Assembly: GCA_947252755.1 (NCBI GenBank)
Contig: CAMXWV010000001.1
Span: 124,001-188,000 of the forward strand
From: an uncultured Dermabacter sp.
Lineage (GTDB): Bacteria; Actinomycetota; Actinomycetes; Actinomycetales; Dermabacteraceae
DNA length: 64,000 bases
Reading direction: 5' to 3'
A program made the position numbers and the translations under genes. Within the stretch, counting starts at the first letter, position 1, and every line of letters begins with the position of its first letter. The notes below the pieces were generated by a model. The model did not search any database, was not told where the DNA came from, and was given only the letters and a program-made list of their open reading frames with translations. Of the stretch, positions 33,684-41,546 are shown in pieces.

Positions 33684-34007
33684 ATGACTGAGACATCAGC
33701 GCCGATCACCGTTGCGGACATCGAAGAGGCGATGAAGGACGTCATCGACCCCGAGCTCGGGATCAACATCGTTGACCTGGGCTTGGTGTACGGCATCCAC
33801 CTCGATGACGGCCACTGCACCATCGACATGACGCTCACGTCAGCGGCCTGCCCGCTGACGGACGTGCTCGAGGAGCAGACCTTCGCTGTTCTGGACCCGA
33901 TCACGGAATCGCATCGCATCAACTGGGTGTGGATGCCGCCGTGGGGGATGGACAAGATCACCGAAGACGGCCGCGAGCAGCTGCGCGCGATCGGCTTCAA
34001 CATCTGA
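33684..34007 (+). CDS. sufT: MIP18/DUF59 family Fe-S assembly factor SufT
   Basis: 107 aa. MIP18-like domain with DVIDPELGINIVDLGLVYG and the conserved Cys in TLTSAACPLTD. Members deliver or mature Fe-S clusters. GAAGGAGG ribosome binding site. Last gene of the suf operon, followed by a strong terminator. The gene symbol follows actinobacterial usage; function by family only. Confidence 0.9.
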   Translation: MTETSAPITVADIEEAMKDVIDPELGINIVDLGLVYGIHLDDGHCTIDMTLTSAACPLTDVLEEQTFAVLDPITESHRINWVWMPPWGMDKITEDGREQLRAIGFNI

Positions 34008-34019
34008 TCTGCCGCAGAC

Positions 34020-34057
34020 GAAGAGGCGGCTCACCATCAGCGGTGAGCCGCCTCTTC
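34020..34057. terminator. Bidirectional terminator between suf and ald
   Basis: A perfect 16-bp inverted repeat, GAAGAGGCGGCTCACC and its complement, with a 6-nt loop ATCAGC. It starts 13 bp after the sufT stop and serves convergent ald as well. No long U-tract, as often seen in GC-rich actinobacteria. Confidence 0.9.
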
Positions 34058-34105
34058 TGCGTCCATCAGCGGAGGGCTCGCAGCGTAAACCAGCCGCGCA
34101 CCGGC

Positions 34106-35221
34106 TCAGCCGATCAGACTGGAGATCTCCTTCGTCTCGATGCCGAGCGCTTCACCCACGCCGCGGTTGAACAGGGATCCCGCATGCGTGTGCAGACCGA
34201 GCGCCAGAGCGGGATCAGCTGCGAGAGCATCCTTCCACCCCAGCTTTGCGATCTTCAGCACGTAGGGCAGGGTGGCATTGTTGAGCGCCGCTGTAGCGGT
34301 CACCGGAACCGAACCCGGCATATTCGCCACACAGTAGAACGTGGTGTCATGCACGCGGAAGGTGGGGTCGTCATGGGTGGTGGGGTGAGACCCTTCGAAG
34401 CAGCCGCCCTGGTCGATCGCCACATCCACCAGCACTGCGCCCTTCTTCATGGTGGACACCATCTCGTTCGTCACAAGCTTCGGCGCTTTCGCGCCCGGGA
34501 TCAGCACCGAGCCGATCACCACATCCGCATCCTTGATCGTCTCCTCCAGCGCCAGCTTCGTGGAGTATCGAGTGGCGATGGTGCCGTTGTGCACCAGATC
34601 GATCTGCTGCAGCCGCTTCACGTCCAGGTCGACCACGGTCACCGCTGCATGCTGACCGCGCGCAATGATGGCGGCCTGCTCACCCACAACCCCGCCGCCG
34701 ATCACCAGCACCTTGGCCGCGGGGGTGCCGGGCACACCGCCCATCAGCACACCGGCGCCGCCGAGTGGGGCCATCAGGTGGTATGCCGCCACCTGGGTGG
34801 CCAGGCGCCCGGCGATCGCGCTCATGGGCGCCAGCAGCGGCAATGAGCGGTCCGGCATCTGAACCGTCTCGTAGGCGATCGCGGTGGTCCCGGACTCCAG
34901 CAGCTTCTGCGTCAGCGCCTCATCAGCCGCCAGGTGAAGGTAGGTGAAAATGGTCAGGTCCTCGCGGAAGAAGCGGTATTCCGACTCCAGCGGCTCCTTC
35001 ACCTTGATGATCAGCTCGGAGCTGTTCCACACCTCTTCCGCAGAGGACACCACCAGCGCTCCGATGCGCTCGTAGTCCGCATCCGTCGCTCCGGCGCCCA
35101 CTCCGGCGCCGGTCTCCACCCGCACCTCATGGCCCGCCGTCACGAGCTCGTAGACCGCCGCCGGCGCAAGACCTACCCGGTACTCGTTGTTCTTGATCTC
35201 CTTAGGCACTCCGATGCGCAT
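34106..35221 (-). CDS. ald: Alanine dehydrogenase
   Basis: 371 aa. Catalyses NAD-dependent interconversion of L-alanine with pyruvate and ammonia. N-terminal MRIGVPKEIKNNEYRVGL, catalytic Lys/His in IKVKEPL and TYLHLA, Rossmann loop LVIGGGVVGEQAA, and IDQGGCFEGSHPTTHDDP with the catalytic Asp. Start at the ATG with AGAGGAG 7 bp upstream; the frame remains open 17 codons further. Single-gene unit, sharing the terminator with suf. Confidence 0.95.
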   Translation of the reverse strand: MRIGVPKEIKNNEYRVGLAPAAVYELVTAGHEVRVETGAGVGAGATDADYERIGALVVSSAEEVWNSSELIIKVKEPLESEYRFFREDLTIFTYLHLAADEALTQKLLESGTTAIAYETVQMPDRSLPLLAPMSAIAGRLATQVAAYHLMAPLGGAGVLMGGVPGTPAAKVLVIGGGVVGEQAAIIARGQHAAVTVVDLDVKRLQQIDLVHNGTIATRYSTKLALEETIKDADVVIGSVLIPGAKAPKLVTNEMVSTMKKGAVLVDVAIDQGGCFEGSHPTTHDDPTFRVHDTTFYCVANMPGSVPVTATAALNNATLPYVLKIAKLGWKDALAADPALALGLHTHAGSLFNRGVGEALGIETKEISSLIG

Positions 35222-35323
35222 TGCGGCTCCTCTCACGGCGGCTGGCTGCGGCCTCTCCGCAGCTCGGCACACCCTTTCCTTCCAATCACATCACACCTCG
35301 GCCGAGAGCTTGCGGGTTGCGCG

Positions 35324-35329
35324 TAGGAT
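35324..35329 (+). promoter_or_regulatory. Putative -10 of the ABC-F gene
   Basis: TAGGAT 36 bp before the ATG; GACGAGG lies near the start as a ribosome binding site. The -35 is not obvious. Confidence 0.45.
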
Positions 35330-35365
35330 CAACACGGCCCGGATTCAGCAAGCGACGAGGTACTC

Positions 35366-36970
35366 ATGATCAGCGTGCAGGACGTCGAGATCCGAGTGGG
35401 TGCTCGCCTGCTCATGGAACACGTCAGCTTCCAGGTGGGGAAAGGAGACAGGGTGGGCCTGGTGGGCCGCAATGGCGCCGGCAAAACCACCCTCACCCGC
35501 ACCATCGCCGGTGATCTTCAGCCCGCCAGCGGCACCATCGAGCGCAGAGGGGACGTAGGATTCCTGCCGCAGGATACGCAGTCCAGCAACCCTGAACAGA
35601 CTGTGCTTGCGCGCATCCTCTCCGCTCGCGGTCTGGATGATGTGCACCGCCGCCTCACCAGAGCTGAGCAGGAGATGGCGGACATGTCCCTCACCCCGGC
35701 GCGTCGAGAGAAGGCGCTGAACCGCTACAGCCGGATCTCCGCGGAGCTGGATGCCGCCGGCGGGTACGCCGCAGAAGCCGAAGCCAAGCAGCTCGCGGCC
35801 CACCTCGGCATTCCGAACCATCTGCTCACCGCCCAGCTCGGCACCCTCTCCGGCGGCCAGCGGCGCAGAGTGGAGCTCACCCGGATCCTGTTCTCCCAAG
35901 CCCAGACCCTGGTGCTCGACGAGCCCACCAACCACCTCGATGCTGATTCCATTGCCTGGCTGCGCGACTATCTGATGACCTACCCGGGCGGCATGATCGT
36001 GATCTCCCACGATGTTCAGCTCGTGGAGCAGGTGGTCAACAAGGTGTTCTACCTTGACGCCAACCGCCAGGTCATCGACATCTACAACATGGGGTGGAAG
36101 AACTACCTGCACAAACGCGACGATGACGAGAAGCGCCGCCGGCGAGAGCGGATGAACGCGGAGAAGAAGGCCTCAGCCCTGACCGCCCAAGCTGAGAAGA
36201 TGCGCGCCAAAGCCACCAAAGCCGTGGCCGCGCAGAATATGCTTCGGCGTGCCGAGCGGCTCCTGGAATCAACGGAGGGGGAGATGCAGCGGGACAAGGT
36301 GGCGAAGCTGCGCTTCCCCACGCCCGCACCCTGCGGCAGAACCCCGCTGCGGGCTGAGTCCCTCGCCAAATCCTACGGATCCCTGGAGATATTCACTGAC
36401 GCCAACCTTGCCATCGACCGAGCATCACGCGTGGTGATCCTGGGCTTCAACGGCGCCGGCAAAACCACCCTGCTGCGTTTGCTGGCCGGTGTGGAGGAGC
36501 CGGACACCGGCGAGATCATCGCCGGTCACGGCCTCAGGCTCGGCTATTACGCCCAGGAGCACGAAACCCTGGAGGGCAGCCGCAGCGTGTTGGAGAATAT
36601 GCAGCGCGCCGCAGGCGATCTGCCGGAGGTCGAGGTGCGCAAGATCCTGGGGTCGTTCCTGTTCCAGGGCGATGATGTGCACAAGCCCGCCCGGGTGCTC
36701 TCCGGCGGGGAGAAGACCCGTCTGGCCCTGGCCACCCTTGTGGTCTCCAGTGCGAATGTGCTGCTGCTGGATGAGCCCACTAACAACCTGGACCCCGCCA
36801 GCCGCGAAGAGATCCTGGGCGCGCTCGCCACCTTTGAAGGCGCCATTGTGCTGGTCAGCCACGACCCGGGCGCGGTGAAGGCGCTTCGGCCCGAACGGGT
36901 GCTCGTCATGCCCGATGCGATGGAGGACCTGTGGAACGCCGAATACGAGGAGCTCATCGAATTGGCGTGA
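35366..36970 (+). CDS. ABC-F family ATPase (ribosome-associated translation or antibiotic-resistance factor)
   Basis: 534 aa, two ABC domains and no membrane segment. Walker A: GRNGAGKTT and GFNGAGKTT; signatures LSGGQRRR and LSGGEKTR; Walker B LVLDEPTNHLD and LLLDEPTNNLD. The linker (about residues 235-320) is a charged helical P-site tRNA interaction motif rich in Arg/Lys/Glu. Members bind the ribosomal E-site and resolve stalling, or protect from antibiotics. Which of these applies cannot be told from sequence. Alone on its transcript, after ald. Confidence 0.9.
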   Translation: MISVQDVEIRVGARLLMEHVSFQVGKGDRVGLVGRNGAGKTTLTRTIAGDLQPASGTIERRGDVGFLPQDTQSSNPEQTVLARILSARGLDDVHRRLTRAEQEMADMSLTPARREKALNRYSRISAELDAAGGYAAEAEAKQLAAHLGIPNHLLTAQLGTLSGGQRRRVELTRILFSQAQTLVLDEPTNHLDADSIAWLRDYLMTYPGGMIVISHDVQLVEQVVNKVFYLDANRQVIDIYNMGWKNYLHKRDDDEKRRRRERMNAEKKASALTAQAEKMRAKATKAVAAQNMLRRAERLLESTEGEMQRDKVAKLRFPTPAPCGRTPLRAESLAKSYGSLEIFTDANLAIDRASRVVILGFNGAGKTTLLRLLAGVEEPDTGEIIAGHGLRLGYYAQEHETLEGSRSVLENMQRAAGDLPEVEVRKILGSFLFQGDDVHKPARVLSGGEKTRLALATLVVSSANVLLLDEPTNNLDPASREEILGALATFEGAIVLVSHDPGAVKALRPERVLVMPDAMEDLWNAEYEELIELA

Positions 36971-37020
36971 GCGTGGCAACCTTCGCATCCTCAGCCACGG
37001 CCTGGTCGAGCACAGCCGAG

Positions 37021-37026
37021 TAGACT
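37021..37026 (+). promoter_or_regulatory. -10 element of efp
   Basis: TAGACT with the efp ATG 55 bp downstream, so a leader of about 48 nt with GAAGGAG as ribosome binding site. It shares the hexamer of the leaderless promoters but has a normal leader. Confidence 0.55.
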
Positions 37027-37081
37027 GAACAAGCGCGCCGGCTTCTGAGCCGCCGCTGGACAACGTGAGCGAAGGAGACGC

Positions 37082-37639
37082 ATGGCAACCTCGAACGACT
37101 TCAAGAACGGCATGGTGCTGAAGATCGACAACGGTCTGTGGCAGATCGTTGAGTTCCTCCATGTGAAGCCGGGCAAGGGGCCTGCGTTCGTGCGCAGCAA
37201 GCTGAAGAATGTGCTGACCGGCAAGACCGTGGACAAGACCTTCAACGCCGGCGTCAAGGTGGAGACGGCCACCATCGACCGCCGAGATATGCAGTACTCG
37301 TACCGCGACGGCGACATGTTCGTGTTCATGGACACCACCACCTGGGACCAGACCAGCCTGCCGCCGGAGGTTGTGGGAGACGCCGAGAACTTCATGCTCG
37401 AAGGACAGGATGTGGTGTTGGCCTTCAATGAGGACACCCCGCTGTTCATCGAACTGCCCGCATCGGTTGTCCTGGAGATCACCCACACCGAGCCGGGCCT
37501 GCAGGGCGACCGCTCCTCGGGCGGAACAAAGCCCGCCACCGTGGAGACCGGCCTGGAGATCCAGGTGCCGCTGTTCCTTGAGCAGGGCACGAAGGTGAAG
37601 GTGGACACCCGCACCGGCGAATACATGAGCCGCGCCTGA
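37082..37639 (+). CDS. efp: Elongation factor P
   Basis: 185 aa, three beta-barrel domains. Relieves ribosome stalling at polyproline. The KOW-like first domain has the tip loop KPGKGPAFVRSK, with Lys at about position 32 as the functional residue; LEITHTEPG and GLEIQVPLFLEQGTKVKVDTRTGEYMSR mark the C-terminus. First gene of efp-nusB. The nusB start lies 4 bp after the stop. Confidence 0.97.
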   Translation: MATSNDFKNGMVLKIDNGLWQIVEFLHVKPGKGPAFVRSKLKNVLTGKTVDKTFNAGVKVETATIDRRDMQYSYRDGDMFVFMDTTTWDQTSLPPEVVGDAENFMLEGQDVVLAFNEDTPLFIELPASVVLEITHTEPGLQGDRSSGGTKPATVETGLEIQVPLFLEQGTKVKVDTRTGEYMSRA

Positions 37640-37643
37640 GCCG

Positions 37644-38138
37644 ATGACAGACCTGCCACTGCCGCCGCGTGACGGTGCGGACGTTGAGCATGTCCGCACC
37701 GTCCCCGCCGATACCCGCGGATTCTCCGCGTCGACGCGGGCCCGGGTCCGCGCGGTCGACGTCCTCTTCGAAGCTGACTCGCGCGGTCTCAGCGTGAATC
37801 AGATCGCTGATGAACGCACCCGTCTGAGCACCGCGCAGACCACCCTGCCTGAACGCTCCCGTGCGCTCGCCGTCCTGTTCGCGGCGCATGCGGATGCAGT
37901 GGATGATCAGCTGCGGATGCATTCGGAGACCTGGCAGCTGGAGCGCATGCCGACAGCGGACCGGGCCATTCTGCGGCTCGGCATCGCCGAACTCCTGTTC
38001 AGTGATCAGAATCCGCCGTCGGCAGTGCTCATAAAGGAATACACTGACGTGGCGGAGGCGCTGTCCACCGATGGCTCCGCACGCTTCGTCAACGCGCTGC
38101 TGCAGCGCGTGGCGGACATGAAAGACCTGCTGCAGTAG
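37644..38138 (+). CDS. nusB: Transcription antitermination factor NusB
   Basis: 164 aa, all-helical. Binds boxA RNA with NusE for rRNA antitermination. Typical stretches are STRARVRAVDVLFEAD and MPTADRAILRLGIAELLFSD, ending ARFVNALLQRVA. The first 30 residues (MTDLPLPPRDGADVEHV...) extend beyond the core family. No clear ribosome binding site; reinitiation after efp is likely. Followed by the PyrR RNA element. Confidence 0.93.
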   Translation: MTDLPLPPRDGADVEHVRTVPADTRGFSASTRARVRAVDVLFEADSRGLSVNQIADERTRLSTAQTTLPERSRALAVLFAAHADAVDDQLRMHSETWQLERMPTADRAILRLGIAELLFSDQNPPSAVLIKEYTDVAEALSTDGSARFVNALLQRVADMKDLLQ

Positions 38139-38154
38139 CGTCTGATCCGCCCCC

Positions 38155-38190
38155 CCCTTTAACGAGGCGTCCCGTGAGGCGCAGAAGGGA
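38155..38190 (+). promoter_or_regulatory. PyrR-binding RNA hairpin over the pyrR ribosome binding site
   Basis: Upper stem GCGUC / GGCGC (38167-38171, 38178-38182) with the hexaloop CCGUGA; bases 38170-38180 read UCCCGUGAGGC, matching the known PyrR loop consensus UCCNGNGAGGY. Lower stem CCCUU / AAGGG (38155-38159, 38185-38189) pairs with the ribosome binding site 7 bp before the pyrR ATG. PyrR bound to UMP would stabilise it and block translation. A C8 run at 38150-38157 allows several pairing registers. Confidence 0.85.
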
Positions 38191-38196
38191 CCACAG

Positions 38197-38769
38197 ATGG
38201 CGCAGAGCGCTGACACCGGCACCCGAGTGCTGGGACCGGATGACATCGGTCGGGCACTGACCCGGATCGGCTTCGAGATCGTCGAAGCACAGAAGGGCCG
38301 CGATGACATGCTCATCATCGGCATCCAGCGGCGCGGGGTCCCGCTCGCTCGCCGCATCGGCGAAGCGATCCGCCGCACCGGAGGCACCCACCGCGCCCTG
38401 AACGACCTGGTAGGCGCCCTGGACATCACCATGTTCAGAGATGACCTTGACCGCCACCCCACTCGAGTCCCGCAGGAGACGGTGATCCCCGCCGGCGGGA
38501 TCGACGGCCGCACCGTCGTGCTCGTGGATGACGTCCTCTTCTCCGGGCGCACCGTCCGCGCTGCTCTGGACGCGCTCAGCGCCATCGGCCGGCCCGCCGC
38601 GGTGCGGCTCGCCGTGCTGGTGGACCGAGGCCACCGCGAACTGCCGATCCGACCCGACTTTGTGGGCAAGAACCTGCCCACCTCCCGCCGAGAAGCTGTC
38701 CGCGTGCTCCTGACGGAGACCGATGGCCGCGACGGCGTTCTTCTGGACCGGGAGGAGCCGAGCGCATGA
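38197..38769 (+). CDS. pyrR: PyrR, pyrimidine operon regulator / uracil phosphoribosyltransferase
   Basis: 190 aa, PRTase fold. Binds UMP/UTP and then the leader RNA of the pyr mRNA; many members also make UMP from uracil and PRPP. PRPP motif VVLVDDVLFSGRTVRAALDAL, GIQRRGVPLARRI and ITMFRDDLDRHP are typical. RNA-binding basic residues surround these. Upstream RNA hairpin overlapping its own start indicates translational autoregulation. ATGA overlap with pyrB. Confidence 0.95.
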   Translation: MAQSADTGTRVLGPDDIGRALTRIGFEIVEAQKGRDDMLIIGIQRRGVPLARRIGEAIRRTGGTHRALNDLVGALDITMFRDDLDRHPTRVPQETVIPAGGIDGRTVVLVDDVLFSGRTVRAALDALSAIGRPAAVRLAVLVDRGHRELPIRPDFVGKNLPTSRREAVRVLLTETDGRDGVLLDREEPSA

Positions 38770-39731
38770 AGCATCTGATCTCGATTGACGATCTGACCCG
38801 AGAAAGCGCAATCGCTGTGCTCGACACCGCCGAGCAGATGGCGCAGACGCAGTCCCGGTCGATCCGCAAGCTGCCCACCCTGGTGGGCCGCACCGTGGTG
38901 AACCTCTTCTTCGAGGACTCCACCCGCACCCGGATCAGCTTTGAGGCAGCAGCAAAGCGGCTCAGCGCGGACATCATCAACTTCTCGGCGAAAGGCTCCA
39001 GCGTCTCCAAAGGGGAATCCCTGAAGGACACCGCTCTCACCCTGGATGCGATGGGCGCCGATGCGATCGTGGTGCGCTCCAACGCGTCGGGCGCGGCCCA
39101 CCTGCTGGCACATGCCGGCTGGATCAGCAAACCGATTGTCAACGCCGGAGACGGCACACATGAACACCCCACGCAGGCGCTGCTGGACGCGTTCACCCTG
39201 CGCCGGCACCTGGTGCCGGAGTCCACCGGCGCGGACCTGCACGGCAAGCGCGTCATCATCGTGGGGGACATCCTCCACTCCCGGGTGGCCCGCTCGAATG
39301 TGAAGCTGCTCAGCCTGCTCGGAGCGAAGGTCACCCTTGTGGCGCCGCCAGCGCTCGTCCCGGTGTCTGTGGATTCGTGGCCGTGTGAGGTCAGCTATGA
39401 CCTTGACGCCGCCATCGCCCGCGGCGCCGATGCGATCATGATGCTGCGCGTGCAGCGCGAACGCATGATCGGCGGCGGCTTCTTCCCCTCCGCGGGAGAG
39501 TACTCGCGCCGCTTCGGCCTCACCAGCAGCCGGGCCGACGCGCTTCCGGAACATGCGATTGTGCTCCACCCCGGCCCGATGAACCGCGGCTTCGAGATCG
39601 CCAGCGCCGTGGCCGACGGTCCCCGCAGCGTCATCGTCGAACAGGTCAACAACGGCGTGAGCGTCCGCATGGCGGTGCTGTACCACGTGCTGTCCGCTCC
39701 CCACGAAGAGTCACCCCAGGAGACATCATGA
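38766..39731 (+). CDS. pyrB: Aspartate carbamoyltransferase catalytic subunit
   Basis: 321 aa. Condenses carbamoyl phosphate with aspartate. Carbamoyl-phosphate motif FFEDSTRTRISFE (about residues 52-64), KGSSVSKGESLKDTA with catalytic Lys, DGTHEHPTQALLDAFT, and HPGPMNRGFEI. No regulatory subunit pyrI is present, as usual in actinobacteria. Overlaps pyrR and pyrC by 4 bp each. Confidence 0.97.
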   Translation: MKHLISIDDLTRESAIAVLDTAEQMAQTQSRSIRKLPTLVGRTVVNLFFEDSTRTRISFEAAAKRLSADIINFSAKGSSVSKGESLKDTALTLDAMGADAIVVRSNASGAAHLLAHAGWISKPIVNAGDGTHEHPTQALLDAFTLRRHLVPESTGADLHGKRVIIVGDILHSRVARSNVKLLSLLGAKVTLVAPPALVPVSVDSWPCEVSYDLDAAIARGADAIMMLRVQRERMIGGGFFPSAGEYSRRFGLTSSRADALPEHAIVLHPGPMNRGFEIASAVADGPRSVIVEQVNNGVSVRMAVLYHVLSAPHEESPQETS

Positions 39732-41029
39732 GCGCACTTCTGATCAGCGGCGCCCGCCTCTACGGCGAGGATGCGTCGGACATTCTCATCGACGGCGGAC
39801 GGATCGCTGCGGTCGGTGCCGAAGCCACCGCGCTGGTCACCGCCCAGACCACAACCCTCACGGCCGAGGGCTGCGTTCTGCTGCCCGGCCTGGTGGACCT
39901 ACACACCCACCTGCGGGAGCCCGGCGGCGAAGAAGCGGAGACGGTGGAGACCGGCACCCGTGCCGCAGCCCGCGGCGGCTTCACCGCTGTGCATGCCATG
40001 GCGAACACGAACCCCGTTGCGGACACCGCGGGCGTGGTGGAACAGGTGTTCCGCCGCGGTCAGGACGCCGGATTCTGCGATGTGTTCCCGATCGGCGCGG
40101 TCACCACCGGCCTCGCCGGGCAGCAGCTGTCAGAACTCGGGGCGATGGCGGAATCCTCCGCGCGGGTGCGCGTCTTCTCCGATGACGGCAAATGCGTGTT
40201 CGATCCGATGCTCATGCGCCGCGCCCTCGAATACGTGAAGACAGTTGACGGAGTCATCGCTCAGCATGCTCAGGATCCGGCGCTGACTCCGGGGGCGCAG
40301 ATGCACGAGGGTACGGTCAGCGCTGAGATCGGCCTGGCGGGCTGGCCAGCGGTGGCGGAAGAGTCGATCATCGCGCGCGATGTGCTGCTGGCCGAGCATG
40401 TGGGCAGCCGCCTTCACGTGTGCCACCTCTCCACCGCCGGCAGTGTGGACATCATCCGGTGGGCGAAACAGCGCGGCATCAGCGTCACCGCGGAGGTCAC
40501 CCCGCACCATCTGGTGCTCACCGACGAATGCGCCCGCAGCTACGACGCGCGCTACAAGGTGAACCCGCCGCTGCGCACCCAGCAGGATGTGGATGCGGTG
40601 CGCGACGGTTTGGCCGACGGCACCATCGACATCGTGGCCACCGACCACGCCCCGCACCCGAAAGACGCCAAGGACACCGAATGGGACAACGCGGCATTCG
40701 GCATGACTGGGCTGGAGACCGCGCTCAGCGTGGTGCAGCGGATCATGGTGGATTCCGGCCGGCTCACCTGGCGGGATGTGGCCCGCGTGCTGTCCGAGAC
40801 GCCCGCTGAGATCGGGCGCGATGCTGAGCATGGCCGTCCGATCGCTGCGGGCGAGCCGGCGAACCTGCTGGTGTGGGATCCGCGCTCCGTGCGCACCGTG
40901 GACCCCGCAGATCATGCTTCCCGCTCCACCAACAGCCCGTTTGCAGGAATGGAGCTGCCAGGCCACGCCCGCGCCACAATCCTGCACGGGCGCGTGGTGG
41001 TGCGTGACGGTGAGGTCATCAATGGCTGA
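39728..41029 (+). CDS. pyrC: Dihydroorotase
   Basis: 433 aa, class I amidohydrolase. Zinc ligands in LVDLHTHLREPG, later His in IAQHAQD and HVCHLSTAGSVD, and the catalytic Asp in IVATDHAPHP. Converts carbamoyl aspartate to dihydroorotate. The last 8 bp overlap the following membrane-protein gene. Confidence 0.96.
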   Translation: MSALLISGARLYGEDASDILIDGGRIAAVGAEATALVTAQTTTLTAEGCVLLPGLVDLHTHLREPGGEEAETVETGTRAAARGGFTAVHAMANTNPVADTAGVVEQVFRRGQDAGFCDVFPIGAVTTGLAGQQLSELGAMAESSARVRVFSDDGKCVFDPMLMRRALEYVKTVDGVIAQHAQDPALTPGAQMHEGTVSAEIGLAGWPAVAEESIIARDVLLAEHVGSRLHVCHLSTAGSVDIIRWAKQRGISVTAEVTPHHLVLTDECARSYDARYKVNPPLRTQQDVDAVRDGLADGTIDIVATDHAPHPKDAKDTEWDNAAFGMTGLETALSVVQRIMVDSGRLTWRDVARVLSETPAEIGRDAEHGRPIAAGEPANLLVWDPRSVRTVDPADHASRSTNSPFAGMELPGHARATILHGRVVVRDGEVING

Positions 41030-41546
41030 CTCATCCGGTCTCAGCGAACGGATCGTCCCGATCGTCGTCCTGGTGATCCTGTTCGGATCCATCCTCTTCT
41101 GGATGTGGACCAGCTGGCAGCGCCGCGCCTATCGGGACGCGAATCTGCCCGCCCCGGACGCGATCGCAGAATCCACCACCCCGGAGCTGTGGGAAGCAGA
41201 CGGCGTGTACGTGTCCACCACCAAAGCCGGGTGGCCGCTGGAGCGGATCACCGCCTACGGCATGGGCTCGCGCTCGCAGGTGACCGTGCGGCTGCGGCCC
41301 GACCGCATCAAACTGCTCCGCTCCGGAGCCACCAGCTTCGAGATCCCGATGAAATCCATCACCGGTGTCAAGAGCGCCACCGGCATGGCCGGAAAGGTGG
41401 TGGGCAGAGACGGACTCGCCGTGGTCCGCTGGCGCCTCGGATCCAGCGAACTGGAGACCGGGATCCGGTTCAACACCAGCGCCGACCATGAAGAATTCTT
41501 CCATCAGACCTCCGACATCCTCCAGGAGACCCCTCATGACGCGTGA
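41022..41546 (+). CDS. Conserved pyr-operon membrane protein of unknown function
   Basis: 174 aa. One N-terminal membrane helix (about residues 10-30, ERIVPIVVLVILFGSILFW) followed by a cytoplasmic domain of mixed beta strands (WEADGVYVSTTKAGWPLERI, QVTVRLRPDRIKLLRSGATSF) resembling a PH-like fold. Lies between pyrC and carA, overlapping both (8 and 11 bp), exactly where mycobacteria have Rv1382. No enzyme motif is visible. It may tether or regulate the carbamoyl phosphate-pyrimidine enzymes at the membrane; that is a guess from position. Confidence 0.85.
   Translation: MADSSGLSERIVPIVVLVILFGSILFWMWTSWQRRAYRDANLPAPDAIAESTTPELWEADGVYVSTTKAGWPLERITAYGMGSRSQVTVRLRPDRIKLLRSGATSFEIPMKSITGVKSATGMAGKVVGRDGLAVVRWRLGSSELETGIRFNTSADHEEFFHQTSDILQETPHDA

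Noticed and set aside
37479..39704. 741-codon open frame antisense to nusB-pyrR-pyrB
   Set aside because: It spans three well-supported genes and the PyrR element; a GC artefact.
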